A stretch of 36,772 bases of DNA from Planctomycetaceae bacterium (GTDB lineage Bacteria > Planctomycetota > Planctomycetia > Pirellulales > Pirellulaceae). How positions within the stretch are numbered: position 1 is the first letter of the stretch; each line of letters opens with the position of its first letter. Shown one piece after another: positions 17,146-25,796 of this stretch. Under the pieces are notes generated by a model. The model was not told where the DNA came from and ran no database searches. It saw only the letters and a list, made by a program, of their open reading frames with translations. The translations under genes and the position numbers were made by a program. The stretch is taken from positions 1 through 36,772 of the forward strand of contig PBTE01000214.1 of the NCBI GenBank assembly GCA_002726515.1, in the 5' to 3' direction.

Positions 17146-18285
17146 ATGACCATGTGCCATTTCATTCGTTTGACTCCCGTTGGACGAGGTGCTGTCTCCA
17201 GCTTGCTGGTCGAAGGTTGCGCAGCAGCGGCCATGGTGGACCGTTTCTTTCGTGGAGCCAACAACCAACCGTTGACGCAGGCCGTGTTGAATCGCATCCA
17301 CTTCGGTCACTGGTACCATGAGGGCTGCCAAGTTGCCGAAGAGGTCATTGTGTGCCGCCGCGATGCAGATCAAATCGAGATTCATTGTCATGGGGGGCTA
17401 CCTGCCTTTACTTCCATTGAAAATTCTCTCCGAAAGGCCGGCTGCTGCAACATAGCATGGCCTGAATGGTTGCAATGCAGAACCGTCGATCCCCTCACTA
17501 GCGCAGCCCGGATTGCGCTGGCACAAGCCAAAACGAGGCGGGTCACTCACATTCTGTTGGATCAGATGCAAGGAGCCATGCGACAGGAAATTCGCACGCT
17601 GGTTAAACTCCTACGGGATCAACAAGCAACGGCTGCCCAAGAGCAACTGAATCGACTGCTGGAGCGGGCCCGGCTAGGACTCCACCTGGTGGAGCCCTGG
17701 CGTATTGTTTTGGCTGGACAGCCCAACGTGGGAAAGAGCAGTCTGATGAACGCTCTGTTGGGCTACAGCCGGTCGATTGTAAGGGACCAACCGGGGACCA
17801 CACGGGACCTGATCAGTACCGAAACGGCCTTCGGGGGCTGGCCCGTCGAGTTGAATGACAGTGCGGGACTGGGGAAAAGGACCGATCCAGTGGAACAAGC
17901 GGGAGTCCAACTGGCGTGGAACTTGATCCGGGAGTCGGATCAAGTCATTCTGGTGTTCGATGCCACTTTGCCTTGGACCGAGGAACAACAGCAACTTTTT
18001 TCACGAATCCCCTCGGCCCTTGTTGTACACAACAAAGTTGATGGCGACAGGCTTTTCTTGAACGAACGCCCACAGGGTCTACTCACCTCAACCGTCAGCG
18101 GGGAAGGCATTCAGGAGCTATCCGTACGGCTCGAAGCATTGCTGGTCCCGGACCCACCTCCTGCAGGCACCGCCGTACCCTGTAACCTGGAGCAGGTACG
18201 GGCATTGAGGGAGGCAATGTCCTCCCTGGACCGGGGAGCAATTGAGACGGCCAGTAGTGAATTGCATCACCTGCTTTCCGACTGA
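17146..18285 (+). CDS. MnmE/TrmE-like GTPase lacking the C-terminal Cys motif
   Basis: 379 residues, against about 450 for MnmE. The N-terminal part looks like a diverged folate-binding TrmE domain (IEIHCHGG near 80, preceded by a shortened first half). The central helical domain keeps ALAQAKTRRVTHILLDQMQG, but the usual GEFT-type signature is not recognisable. The inserted G domain is well preserved: GQPNVGKS at 191-198, GTTRD at 217-221, NDSAG at 237-241 and NKVD at 296-299. The protein ends SELHHLLSD with no C-x-G-K terminus, so the catalytic Cys of tRNA U34 modification is absent. It is probably a GTPase of altered function. ATG 17152 is an alternative start. Confidence 0.85.
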   Translation: MTMCHFIRLTPVGRGAVSSLLVEGCAAAAMVDRFFRGANNQPLTQAVLNRIHFGHWYHEGCQVAEEVIVCRRDADQIEIHCHGGLPAFTSIENSLRKAGCCNIAWPEWLQCRTVDPLTSAARIALAQAKTRRVTHILLDQMQGAMRQEIRTLVKLLRDQQATAAQEQLNRLLERARLGLHLVEPWRIVLAGQPNVGKSSLMNALLGYSRSIVRDQPGTTRDLISTETAFGGWPVELNDSAGLGKRTDPVEQAGVQLAWNLIRESDQVILVFDATLPWTEEQQQLFSRIPSALVVHNKVDGDRLFLNERPQGLLTSTVSGEGIQELSVRLEALLVPDPPPAGTAVPCNLEQVRALREAMSSLDRGAIETASSELHHLLSD

Positions 18286-18570
18286 GTCACTCATACTTGT
18301 AGCGTATGATTCGCGAAGAAACTATCGATTTTCGCCAGTTTGTCCAACCCCTGCTGCCATTGCAGCAACTGCCATCCAAATCGGGGATTGATTTTCCAAA
18401 GCCTCGAGATTTCGGCGGGATTTGTTCAAAATCGCCTGAAGGAATCACCGACCTGATGACTATACTGCCGTTTCTCAATGCGTGCGTGTTCGCTTCAGCT
18501 GATGGGGATCCACACCAACACAACGTCGAAACCGCTTCTGTCGTTTCGCGTGTTCAGGGAGGAACACGTT

Positions 18571-20469
18571 ATGACTGGTCATTTCAATCGTTTTTCGATC
18601 ATTAGATGGACTGCTGTTGTTGCTGTCACCTTGGTTTTCTTTCTGCCCGGCTGGGTCACTGCGTCGTCTGGAGATTTGGCTTTCAAGGAAGCTGAGAACG
18701 ATGTTTCGAGCACACCATCAAAGGCTGCGTTGGAGTCGGTTCCAGGCAGTGATGCGACCCAAGCCCATCACGGGACCAACGACATTCGCGTAATGACGTT
18801 CAAAGAAGTCGAGGTTGGAACCACGACATCAGCAGAGCTCAAGCAGGCCTGGGGCACATCGAGCGAGACCGTCAACTTCGACGGAGCCCTAGTTTGGATC
18901 TATCGCCAGGAACCTTTCAAAACCATCGAAGTAACTTTGGAAGAAGGTCTCGTCTCCTCGATTGTCATCTATCTCAAGAATCCAATCCAACCTGACGAGT
19001 TAGCCGAAAAATTGAATTTACAGGCATTGCGGTTCGTCAGCATTCGAGACGAGCTCGGTGAAAAACTGGGGCGGTCCTATCCAGAACGAGGCGTCTCGTT
19101 TGGATTGCACTCCGTGACGCAGGAACACGTTGCTTCACAAATCCTGCTCGAACCGATTAATAGCGAACACTTCCTACTACGGGCAAAGAACGACCGGAAA
19201 CATCAATACCAGCAGAACCTGACGGACCTGGAAACTACTATCAAGTTGGATCCGAAATCAGCTGAGGCACACAATCTGAAAGCAGAATTGCTCACGATTT
19301 TGCGTAGCCCCGTGGAGGCGCTCGTGCACGCTAATCGTGCCCTCGAACTTGACAACAACATGCCCCGTTTTCGCTTGACAAGAGCCAACGCGAACGCTGT
19401 GAATGGCAACCTGGATCAGGCCCATCAAGACATCGAAAAAGTTCTTCAAAACCCGAACACTGAACCCTGCCTGTATGCTGAAGCTTTGCTGCGAGCCGGA
19501 GACCTTTGCACAGCTGCCGACGTTCCTGATTACATTCGGGCGTTTGAATATCACCAGAAGGCTATCAAACATGCCTCACCACTCCTTGAGGACGACCTGA
19601 TTGAAGTACGACGGAATTCCAAAAAGACTTTGATGTCGGCACATCTGGCGGTAGCAACAGATATTGCTTTTGGAGGCTGGAAGAACAAAAAAGAAGTGGT
19701 TCCCCGTTGGCTGGATCGCGGCGCAGCCATTGCTGAAGACTTGATCCAGCACGAGGAAGGCGACCCCGGCCTGCGATTAGTCGTGAGCCAACGTGCATTG
19801 ACGGCGCTCACGGGAATCCAAGACCGGGTGAATCCTGTGGAAATCGCCGATGCGGCCATTCGCAGGGCTGAAAAAATTGAGGCGCAGGCGGCAGATCCGT
19901 TGTACAAGAGCCAGATCTCCTGGATCCTGGGTTCGACCCTCGTGGATGTGGTTCGCATCGAACACGCGCGTGGACAACCTGAATCGGCCCGGAAGTACGG
20001 CCAACGTGCCGTCAGGTTGCTCGAAAATTCAATTTCCCAACGTTCCAACTCCGATGAAAGTCTTCTATTGTTAGGTGAAGCCTACTTTCGCGTTGGTTCC
20101 ATCTACGCGGTACTGTTGCACGATCACTCGTCAGGCGTGGACTGGTATGACAAGGCCTGTGAATTGCTTCAGGATCCTCGTCTTTTGGCGACCACTCGTC
20201 ACAATGCCGAAATTGGCGAATGGTTTGTCAGTATGGGGGTCTCCTACTGGGAACTGCGTGACCGCGAAAAGGCTCTGGCAGTTACTGAATTGGGTACGAA
20301 GTTGATCGAGCGAGCAGTTCAGGGGAACCAGTTCATGCAGGAATTTCTCAAGATCCCCTACAGAAACCTGGCTCACATGTACGAACAGATGGGCGACAAG
20401 CAACGTGCCAAATCGTTCATCGACCGCACCACGAGCCGCGATCAAGAGAACAGTTCGAAAACGCGGTGA
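18571..20469 (+). CDS. Exported TPR-repeat protein
   Basis: 632 residues from ATG 18571, chosen because AGGGAGGA lies at 18556-18563 and a signal peptide follows (RWTAVVAVTLVFFLPGWVTA). After a Ser/Asp-rich linker, residues about 75-190 form a compact domain (FKEVEVGTTTSAELKQAWG, IEVTLEEGLVSSIVIYL), like the OmlA/SmpA-type small beta domains found before TPRs in planctomycete proteins. TPR-like helix pairs follow from about 210 to the end (LDPKSAEAHNLKAELL; EALVHANRALELD; LDQAHQDIEKVLQNP; ARKYGQRAVRLLENS; YRNLAHMYEQMGDKQRAKSF). A protein-protein interaction scaffold in the periplasm is likely; partners are unknown. Confidence 0.8.
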   Translation: MTGHFNRFSIIRWTAVVAVTLVFFLPGWVTASSGDLAFKEAENDVSSTPSKAALESVPGSDATQAHHGTNDIRVMTFKEVEVGTTTSAELKQAWGTSSETVNFDGALVWIYRQEPFKTIEVTLEEGLVSSIVIYLKNPIQPDELAEKLNLQALRFVSIRDELGEKLGRSYPERGVSFGLHSVTQEHVASQILLEPINSEHFLLRAKNDRKHQYQQNLTDLETTIKLDPKSAEAHNLKAELLTILRSPVEALVHANRALELDNNMPRFRLTRANANAVNGNLDQAHQDIEKVLQNPNTEPCLYAEALLRAGDLCTAADVPDYIRAFEYHQKAIKHASPLLEDDLIEVRRNSKKTLMSAHLAVATDIAFGGWKNKKEVVPRWLDRGAAIAEDLIQHEEGDPGLRLVVSQRALTALTGIQDRVNPVEIADAAIRRAEKIEAQAADPLYKSQISWILGSTLVDVVRIEHARGQPESARKYGQRAVRLLENSISQRSNSDESLLLLGEAYFRVGSIYAVLLHDHSSGVDWYDKACELLQDPRLLATTRHNAEIGEWFVSMGVSYWELRDREKALAVTELGTKLIERAVQGNQFMQEFLKIPYRNLAHMYEQMGDKQRAKSFIDRTTSRDQENSSKTR

Positions 20470-20564
20470 TCCGATCGGCATTCGCCGGCAGGAATCTGTA
20501 AAAAATGTGCGGATTTCCCGTACTCGCGTTGCTTCTGCGTTGTGGTCGGGCTACAAAAGTGAGT

Positions 20565-21014
20565 ATGTTAGGCCGCCTGTTTTTCTTGTTTGTCACCGTT
20601 CCGTTAATTGAACTGACGCTGTTGTTGTTCATTGCGGGAAGAACCAACTGGCGCTTTACTCTGGCGTTGGTCCTGGTCACAGGTTTCGTGGGTGCTTGGC
20701 TCGCTCGCATGCAAGGTTGGCAAACCTATTTGCGCATCCAGCGGGAGTTGGCTAGTGGTCGGATGCCGACAGACTCGCTGGTTGATGCGGTGATGATCTT
20801 CGTCGCTGGGGCGCTCTTACTCACTCCGGGCATCCTTACCGATCTGTTCGGAATATCCCTGCTGCTGCCACCCTGCCGCCGCTTCTACCGACAGAGACTT
20901 CAACACTGGTTTCGGTCCAGTGTTGAAGTCCACTCAGCCAAGTTCCGCCAGTCACAATCGCACGATCAGATTATTGACTCGTACGTCGTACAGCGGGAAG
21001 ACGAGCAGCGATGA
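20565..21014 (+). CDS. fxsA: FxsA family membrane protein
   Basis: 149 residues from ATG 20565, the usual FxsA length; the open frame upstream to 20505 is not family-like. The sequence opens LGRLFFLFVTVPLIELTLLL, the family's conserved first helix with the Pro-x-x-Glu turn. It then has WRFTLALVLVTGFVGAWLAR and the LLLTPGILTDLFGISLLLPP signature, three TM segments overall. A charged cytoplasmic tail follows. In Escherichia coli FxsA counters F exclusion of phage T7; its cellular role is otherwise unknown. It ends 36 bases before a convergent gene, with a hairpin in between. Confidence 0.92.
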   Translation: MLGRLFFLFVTVPLIELTLLLFIAGRTNWRFTLALVLVTGFVGAWLARMQGWQTYLRIQRELASGRMPTDSLVDAVMIFVAGALLLTPGILTDLFGISLLLPPCRRFYRQRLQHWFRSSVEVHSAKFRQSQSHDQIIDSYVVQREDEQR

Positions 21015-21017
21015 GTC

Positions 21018-21050
21018 TGGATGGATCCGGGACGGCACGTCCCCCATCCA
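21018..21050. terminator. Hairpin filling the gap between convergent genes
   Basis: TGGATGG (21018-21024) pairs with CCATCCA (21044-21050), and the inner GGGACG (21029-21034) pairs with CGTCCC (21038-21043) around a 3-nt loop, leaving a 4-nt bulge on the left arm. It occupies almost the whole 36-base gap between the fxsA stop and the stop of the minus-strand barrel gene. No T-run follows on either strand, so it is a bidirectional terminator or mRNA 3'-end stabiliser rather than a classic terminator. Confidence 0.55.
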
Positions 21051-22196
21051 TCAATATGAAAGCCCTCCTTGAACCATCAGAGTTCCGTCGGGCTCGTAGA
21101 TGGGTAAGCGGCCGCTGAACTCGTACTTACGAGCAAACACATAACCCACATCGAGTTGAAAGCCACCCCCACCGTCACGTTTACGTTCCACGCCAATTAG
21201 TGCCCGGATGTCACGAAACGTGAGTTGATCTTGAACTCCCGGAACGCTTTCAAAGGAGTTGCTCCCCCCTGTCCATTCAAGGGCCACATAACACCAATCG
21301 TCCCAGTCCGGGCCATAGCTGAGGCGGTGAGCAATTTTTGACTGTGGAAAGACGACTTCATACCGCCAGTCGTCCGTGGGGACCCAAATGACACCACCCA
21401 CCGGAAGCCAGTCGATGTCTGGCCGATCCAAAAAACGTATCCCAAACACAACACTTTTGTCTGGCTTGTATTGATACAGTACACCGGCGCGGGCTTTGAT
21501 CCGCCAGGCATCACTATTCCATTGCTCAAAGTCGCTGTAGACCCCGGGAGTCATACCAACTTCAACACCGACTCGGTCATTAATCTTTGCCAGCCAGCGC
21601 AATTCCAAAAAGGCGTCGTAGATGTGTGCCGGCAACGGAGGAGTACCAGCACCAGCCGGTCCGTCGAAGTAACGGGTCCTGAACCCGGGGCTGATCAAAA
21701 GCGGCATTGTTTTGTTGGGAGCAGGCACAGCCACCGTTAGCAGGGCGCCGACCTCTGTTACGCCAATGTCAGCCCGGTCCCCGGGTATCAACCAGGTCGC
21801 CGTGATCGACGCCTTCTGAAAAAACCCCTCCTTGAACTGAGAAATGTTTCTTTCCGTGGCGGCACTTTCATCCGCAGGCGAGAAATCTCCTTCCAACTGC
21901 ATCAACGGTACGGGAAACTCCTCCGGTAGCGTAACGGCGCTACCCGGGGGAGGACCGGAGACGGGAAATGCCGCATCCATCGGTTGATAAGCTGCGAGAA
22001 TGGCGGCCAGACCGGGATCCCGGACAGGGCGCTGCCTCACACGGGGATAAGCGGGTGGCAGACGTGGTGGCACAGGTTCCTGTTGCAAGGAAAAACCGCG
22101 GCTGGTATTTCCGGGCATGCCAAAATGAGTCTGCGCCGCAGTTTGTGCTACGCAGCTTAGGAATGCCAACAGCAGTGTGCAGCAGCGGTATATCAT
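21051..22196 (-). CDS. Outer-membrane barrel-like protein (second family, paralogue B)
   Basis: 381 residues. The signal peptide is MIYRCCTLLLAFLSCVAQTA(AQ). A Pro-rich N-terminal stretch of about 70 residues follows (VPPRLPPAYPRVRQRPVRD), then a strand-rich domain to the end. Recognisable strands include GVEVGMTPGVYSDFE, the DIDWLPVGGVIWVPTDDWR hairpin, EVVFPQSKIAH and FQLDVGYVFARKYEF, and the C-terminal residue is Tyr. It shares the order and several motifs with the gene at 22248-23543: GVYSDFE, the PVGG/PAAG-V-W-x-P turn, the FP-PK-A strand and a VGYVF/GGYVF strand. The DUF6268-type planctomycete barrel family is a possible home (unverified). It probably forms an operon with the upstream paralogue, 51 bases away. 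Confidence 0.75.
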   Translation of the reverse strand: MIYRCCTLLLAFLSCVAQTAAQTHFGMPGNTSRGFSLQQEPVPPRLPPAYPRVRQRPVRDPGLAAILAAYQPMDAAFPVSGPPPGSAVTLPEEFPVPLMQLEGDFSPADESAATERNISQFKEGFFQKASITATWLIPGDRADIGVTEVGALLTVAVPAPNKTMPLLISPGFRTRYFDGPAGAGTPPLPAHIYDAFLELRWLAKINDRVGVEVGMTPGVYSDFEQWNSDAWRIKARAGVLYQYKPDKSVVFGIRFLDRPDIDWLPVGGVIWVPTDDWRYEVVFPQSKIAHRLSYGPDWDDWCYVALEWTGGSNSFESVPGVQDQLTFRDIRALIGVERKRDGGGGFQLDVGYVFARKYEFSGRLPIYEPDGTLMVQGGLSY

Positions 22197-22247
22197 GCGG
22201 CAATGAATATGGACGATTGTGCCCGCCGGTACTTCGGATAAGGCCGT

Positions 22248-23543
22248 TTACCAGATGAAACCGGCTCTTAACATGAAGGTGTCATCGATTTTAAGATCCG
22301 GCACAACGGAACTCACGTAGATAATTTCCCGTTCAAACACATACCCACCTTCGACAAATCCTGTGAAACCACTAGGACGGCTGAAATCAAATCCCAGAAA
22401 GATCCGAATATCGTTGATGTCGATGCGATCACTGGCCGAAATGTCAGGATGCTTGATCGTCCATGAACCGCCCCCGTATTCGGCCCCCACGTACCACCAG
22501 ATTTCTGTATCGGCAATCGTCGTCGCGTAGTTGGCAAGCTTCGGTCGCGGGAAATAAATATCCCAGCGTCTTTGAGGATTAGGTTCCCAAAGCACGCCGG
22601 CAGCCGGAAACATTTTCAGATCAACCCGGTTAATGTACTCTACCCCACCCTTAATTGTTGCTGCCGGCGTCAGCTTGACGAGGACGAGTCCACGACCCGT
22701 GACGCGAACACTGTGGCGGGTCACATGTTCAAAGTCAGTGTAGACTCCTACTCGCGCGTTGAGTTCGCCGCCCAACACTGGTGTGACCTGCGGCCTGAAG
22801 TGGCTGTCGAGATAGGCACTGTAAGTTCTGTTAGGCAGTCCCTGAGATAATCCCACTGGGGCTGCTGCGGGCCAGGGGCCATGCAGCAACGTCAGAATGA
22901 AACCTGGCGTTATGCGAATCTCACTGTTGGTGTCGAAGAATCCGGAAAATACCATCGAGGTTGCCATCTCGACATCATTCTGTTCCAGCGAATTCCGGTC
23001 GGAAGGTGCCGGTTCTGCATAGAGCCATGTGTAGCGCAGGAAAAAGTCCTCAAACAACCGTTCATAGGGTGGAGGTGCCGTAGCGGAACCAAATGGATTG
23101 AGCCAGGGACTATTGGAATTCCAACCTGAAAACAGGCCGTCCGGAAAGATGGCGGGCGGTGACGTCGATGGATAGGCTTGTCCCGGGAAAGCTGGTGGAG
23201 GCAACGCCGGTGCTACATTGGCGCCCGTCAAGGGACCCCCTTGAATCACGGGTGGCCCTTGAATCACGGGTGGCCCTTGAACGATGGCAGGAGGCTGAAA
23301 AGTAGGCACGGTCGTCGGCATACCCGAGGGTGGAATGACGGGTACGGTACTGACACTGGGCCCCAGCGCATACGGGTCGAACGGAGTAGCCGTCGGAGTA
23401 CCCAACGTCACAGGAGCGGGTGGCGTGACCGCTGCCGGATTAGGCGCACCGGGAAACCGGACCCTTTGCGAACGCAACAGCGCGGGATCAAAAAAAACAA
23501 CGGTCAGCGTTAGTCCGCAAACGAGGCAGCGCAGAAGATGCAC
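22248..23543 (-). CDS. Outer-membrane barrel-like protein with Pro-rich linker (second family, paralogue A)
   Basis: 431 residues from GTG 23543. The N-terminal signal peptide has the hydrophobic core CLVCGLTLTVVFF. A long low-complexity Pro/Val/Gly region (about 30-140) follows and includes a short tandem repeat (PPVIQG units). The barrel domain covers about 155-431: FEDFFLRYTWLYA, the RVGVYTDFEHVTRHSVRVTG strand, VDLKMFPAAGVLWEPNPQRR, DIYFPRPKLANY, VEGGYVFEREIIYV and a C-terminal Trp. The Pro-rich stretch may span the periplasm or peptidoglycan. It is the first gene of a two-gene minus-strand unit. No catalytic residues are evident. Confidence 0.75.
   Translation of the reverse strand: MHLLRCLVCGLTLTVVFFDPALLRSQRVRFPGAPNPAAVTPPAPVTLGTPTATPFDPYALGPSVSTVPVIPPSGMPTTVPTFQPPAIVQGPPVIQGPPVIQGGPLTGANVAPALPPPAFPGQAYPSTSPPAIFPDGLFSGWNSNSPWLNPFGSATAPPPYERLFEDFFLRYTWLYAEPAPSDRNSLEQNDVEMATSMVFSGFFDTNSEIRITPGFILTLLHGPWPAAAPVGLSQGLPNRTYSAYLDSHFRPQVTPVLGGELNARVGVYTDFEHVTRHSVRVTGRGLVLVKLTPAATIKGGVEYINRVDLKMFPAAGVLWEPNPQRRWDIYFPRPKLANYATTIADTEIWWYVGAEYGGGSWTIKHPDISASDRIDINDIRIFLGFDFSRPSGFTGFVEGGYVFEREIIYVSSVVPDLKIDDTFMLRAGFIW
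23238..23280 (-). repeat. 18-bp tandem repeat in the Pro-rich linker
   Basis: Two identical 18-bp units (23238-23255 and 23256-23273) and a degenerate third encode PPVIQG-type repeats in the linker of the barrel gene. The unit is in frame, so copy number may vary. Confidence 0.75.
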
Positions 23544-23866
23544 GGCGAACTCAGTTATTCCAATTTCGAATTGAATGGTTGAAAAGACGACTTGACGAGG
23601 CGTGTTTCAATATCAGTATGAAGCCAAAGGGTCAAGAGTGATTCAGGCAACCTGTCTGTCGCAGTAATAAATACGCAGTAATGAATAAAGGACAACAGCA
23701 AAAAGGGGATCAGAATATGGGTAGCAAAAAAGTCCGCGACCTCCGGCCTCTTATTCTTCACATCTCTGCTGGTTCCCGCACTACGCTGGCACTGCTATCT
23801 TCTGGAGGGTAAATTTGGAACCAATAATCAGAAAAACTTTCCTTTCCGCGAAACAGTTCTCCAACA
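23544..23866. other. Divergent promoter region between barrel operon and methyltransferase
   Basis: 323 bases. It contains a putative minus-strand promoter (23607-23635) and an imperfect 14-bp tandem repeat (23661-23674 and 23675-23688, GCAGTAAT[A/G]AATA type) that could be an operator. Nothing else is clear, and no small ORF has a good start. Confidence 0.4.
23607..23635 (-). promoter_or_regulatory. Putative promoter of the barrel operon
   Basis: On the minus strand, TTGACC (23635-23630) is separated by exactly 17 bp from TATTGA (23612-23607). The -35 box is good (5/6) and the -10 box is weak (3/6). It would give a leader of about 60 nt before GTG 23543. Confidence 0.3.
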
Positions 23867-24529
23867 ATGCTTCCACGCGTTCTCGAACCCGAAGTCATGG
23901 ACTCGCTCGACGAAGCCCGCGATTATGATTCGATGGACCACTCCCGGGTGAATAAAAGTTTTGTCGACGACTTTTTTGCCCTGAACCACTGCCACGATGA
24001 AATCCTGGACGTTGGAGTTGGAACGGCCCGTATTCCGATTGACCTTTGCAAAAGACACAAAGAGATTCGAGTGGTAGGCATCGATTTAGCGGCGTGCATG
24101 CTGCAGATTGCTGAAGTAAATGTTGAACTCGCCAACCTACGAGAACGAATCCTTCTGGTTCGACAGGATGCGAAACGACTGACCTTCGACAACCATCGTT
24201 TTGATGCGGTGATCTCCAACAGCATCGTGCACCATGTTCCGGAACCAGTGCAGGTGTTGGCGGAATCAATTCGCGTGCTCAAACCGGGTGGCCTGTTGTT
24301 TTTTCGTGACCTTTTACGTCCAGAAAACAATCGGCTTGTGGAACAGACCGTTGAGACATACGCGGCGGATGAAGACGAACATGCTCGTCAGATGTTCGAA
24401 GCTTCTTTGCGTGCAGCACTCAGTCTGCAAGAGATCATCAAATTCGTCACCAGCTTGGGATTCGCGGCTGAGACCGTCCAGGTAACGAGTGATCGCCATT
24501 GGACATGGGCCGCACGCCTGGAAGGTTAG
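23867..24529 (+). CDS. Class I SAM-dependent methyltransferase
   Basis: 220 residues, no signal peptide. The Rossmann-like fold is visible: motif I ILDVGVGTARIPIDL near residue 46, the acidic end of strand 2 (VVGIDLAACML) near 68, a DAVISNSIVHHV strand near 113, and VLKPGGLLFFRDLLRP near 140. This is the Methyltransf_11/25 pattern of small-molecule or quinone-type methyltransferases. The N-terminal MLPRVLEPEVMDSLDEARDY is shared, from memory, with planctomycete homologues, and the second motif (SIVHHVPEP) resembles that of UbiE-like enzymes. The substrate is unknown. It stands alone; the next gene is convergent. Confidence 0.85.
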   Translation: MLPRVLEPEVMDSLDEARDYDSMDHSRVNKSFVDDFFALNHCHDEILDVGVGTARIPIDLCKRHKEIRVVGIDLAACMLQIAEVNVELANLRERILLVRQDAKRLTFDNHRFDAVISNSIVHHVPEPVQVLAESIRVLKPGGLLFFRDLLRPENNRLVEQTVETYAADEDEHARQMFEASLRAALSLQEIIKFVTSLGFAAETVQVTSDRHWTWAARLEG

Positions 24530-24587
24530 AGGAAAAAACAAGGACTTCCTCCACTTCAACAGCAGGGTCTCTCTCTTGCAGGACCCC

Positions 24588-25586
24588 CTACACCCAGGGG
24601 CAAGCAGCCAACTGTCCCGATTCTTTTTGCTGCAGAGGAGGTAAAGACTGCTCGCACTCTTCTCGAGCAAGCCAGCATCGCGTACGAAACGGACATCCGG
24701 ACGGCTTGTTGACCGGAGTAGGAATTTCTCCGGTCAGTTTGATGCGATCCTCGCGACTACTGCCGGCAACAGGATGGGGAACGGCCGATATGAGCGCCTG
24801 TGAGTACGGGTGGGACGGATGCCGATAGACCGCTTCGGAATCTCCCGTTTCGACGAGGTTACCAAGATACATCACGGCAATTCGATCGCTGATGTGGTGG
24901 ACAACAGACAGATCGTGAGCGACGAACAAATAGGCCAGACCAAATTCGGATTGCAGTTCCCGCAGCAGGTTGATGACCTGACTCTGCACCGAAACATCCA
25001 ACGCTGAGACCGGTTCATCGGCGATAATCAGTTTAGGGTGAACTGACAAAGCGCGAGCGATACCGACCCGCTGTCGTTGTCCACCCGAAAATTCATGGGG
25101 ATAGCGGGTCGCATCGGCGGGCTGCAAGCCGACCCGCTCTAGTAGCGAGTCGACAATCTGCCGGCGTGCTTTTCGCGATTTGTCGGTGTGGACAATCAAT
25201 GGTCGCTCAACGATCTCACGTACCGTCATGCGCGGATTCAGCGAAGCAAAAGGATCTTGAAAGATCATCTGAATGTCGGCCCGGTGAGCCCGCATTTCGG
25301 CTCTTCCCAGAGGAAGCAGATTGACCGGACCGTTTGCCGAATGGAATATCACTTCCCCTTGTTCAATGACACCCGGGGCGGTCGCCTTGAGAATGTTGCA
25401 AATCGCTTTGGCAACGGTTGTTTTTCCACAGCCGGATTCTCCCACAAGACCGACTGTTTCACCGGCATCAATGGTTAAGGAGATATCGTCAACAGCACGG
25501 ATTTCACCGACTTTGTGCCGTAGAATTCCACCCCAAATGGCATATCTTACCACCAGGTTTTTGACTTCCAGTAACGGTGACGCCAT
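24588..25586 (-). CDS. Oligopeptide ABC transporter ATP-binding protein (OppF/DppF type)
   Basis: 332 residues. Couples ATP hydrolysis to peptide import on the inner face of the membrane. Walker [10 protein letters not shown] is near 50, the Q-loop is [14 protein letters not shown], the signature is [15 protein letters not shown], Walker B is [12 protein letters not shown], and the H-loop is FVAHDLSVV. The C-terminal oligopeptide-transporter domain keeps the Cys-rich end ([16 protein letters not shown]). It is the last gene of the five-gene operon, about 210 bases after the other ATPase. In E. coli yejABEF both ATPase halves are fused as YejF; here they are separate genes. Confidence 0.95.
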   Translation of the reverse strand: MASPLLEVKNLVVRYAIWGGILRHKVGEIRAVDDISLTIDAGETVGLVGESGCGKTTVAKAICNILKATAPGVIEQGEVIFHSANGPVNLLPLGRAEMRAHRADIQMIFQDPFASLNPRMTVREIVERPLIVHTDKSRKARRQIVDSLLERVGLQPADATRYPHEFSGGQRQRVGIARALSVHPKLIIADEPVSALDVSVQSQVINLLRELQSEFGLAYLFVAHDLSVVHHISDRIAVMYLGNLVETGDSEAVYRHPSHPYSQALISAVPHPVAGSSREDRIKLTGEIPTPVNKPSGCPFRTRCWLAREECEQSLPPLQQKESGQLAACPWV

Positions 25587-25796
25587 GGTCGTCTTACCTC
25601 AGTTGGAACGCGGGGAGGCTGGCAAACCCAAGAGTGCCTGGCCCGGGAACACGTTAGTTTTGCCGATGGGACTGAATGAACTTTCTCTGTAACCTGAGCC
25701 GCCAGTCACCAGCGAAACTCCCCGGATGACCGCCAGAGATGTCCCCACTGCGCCGAAGACGTATCCTATGTGTGTCATGGTTGGCCACAGCCAAAC

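Noticed and set aside
25587-25796. 210-base gap between the two ATPase genes as a possible lost gene
   Set aside because: No frame has transporter-like or other recognisable sequence. It appears to be non-coding, and the two ATPases are still on one strand.
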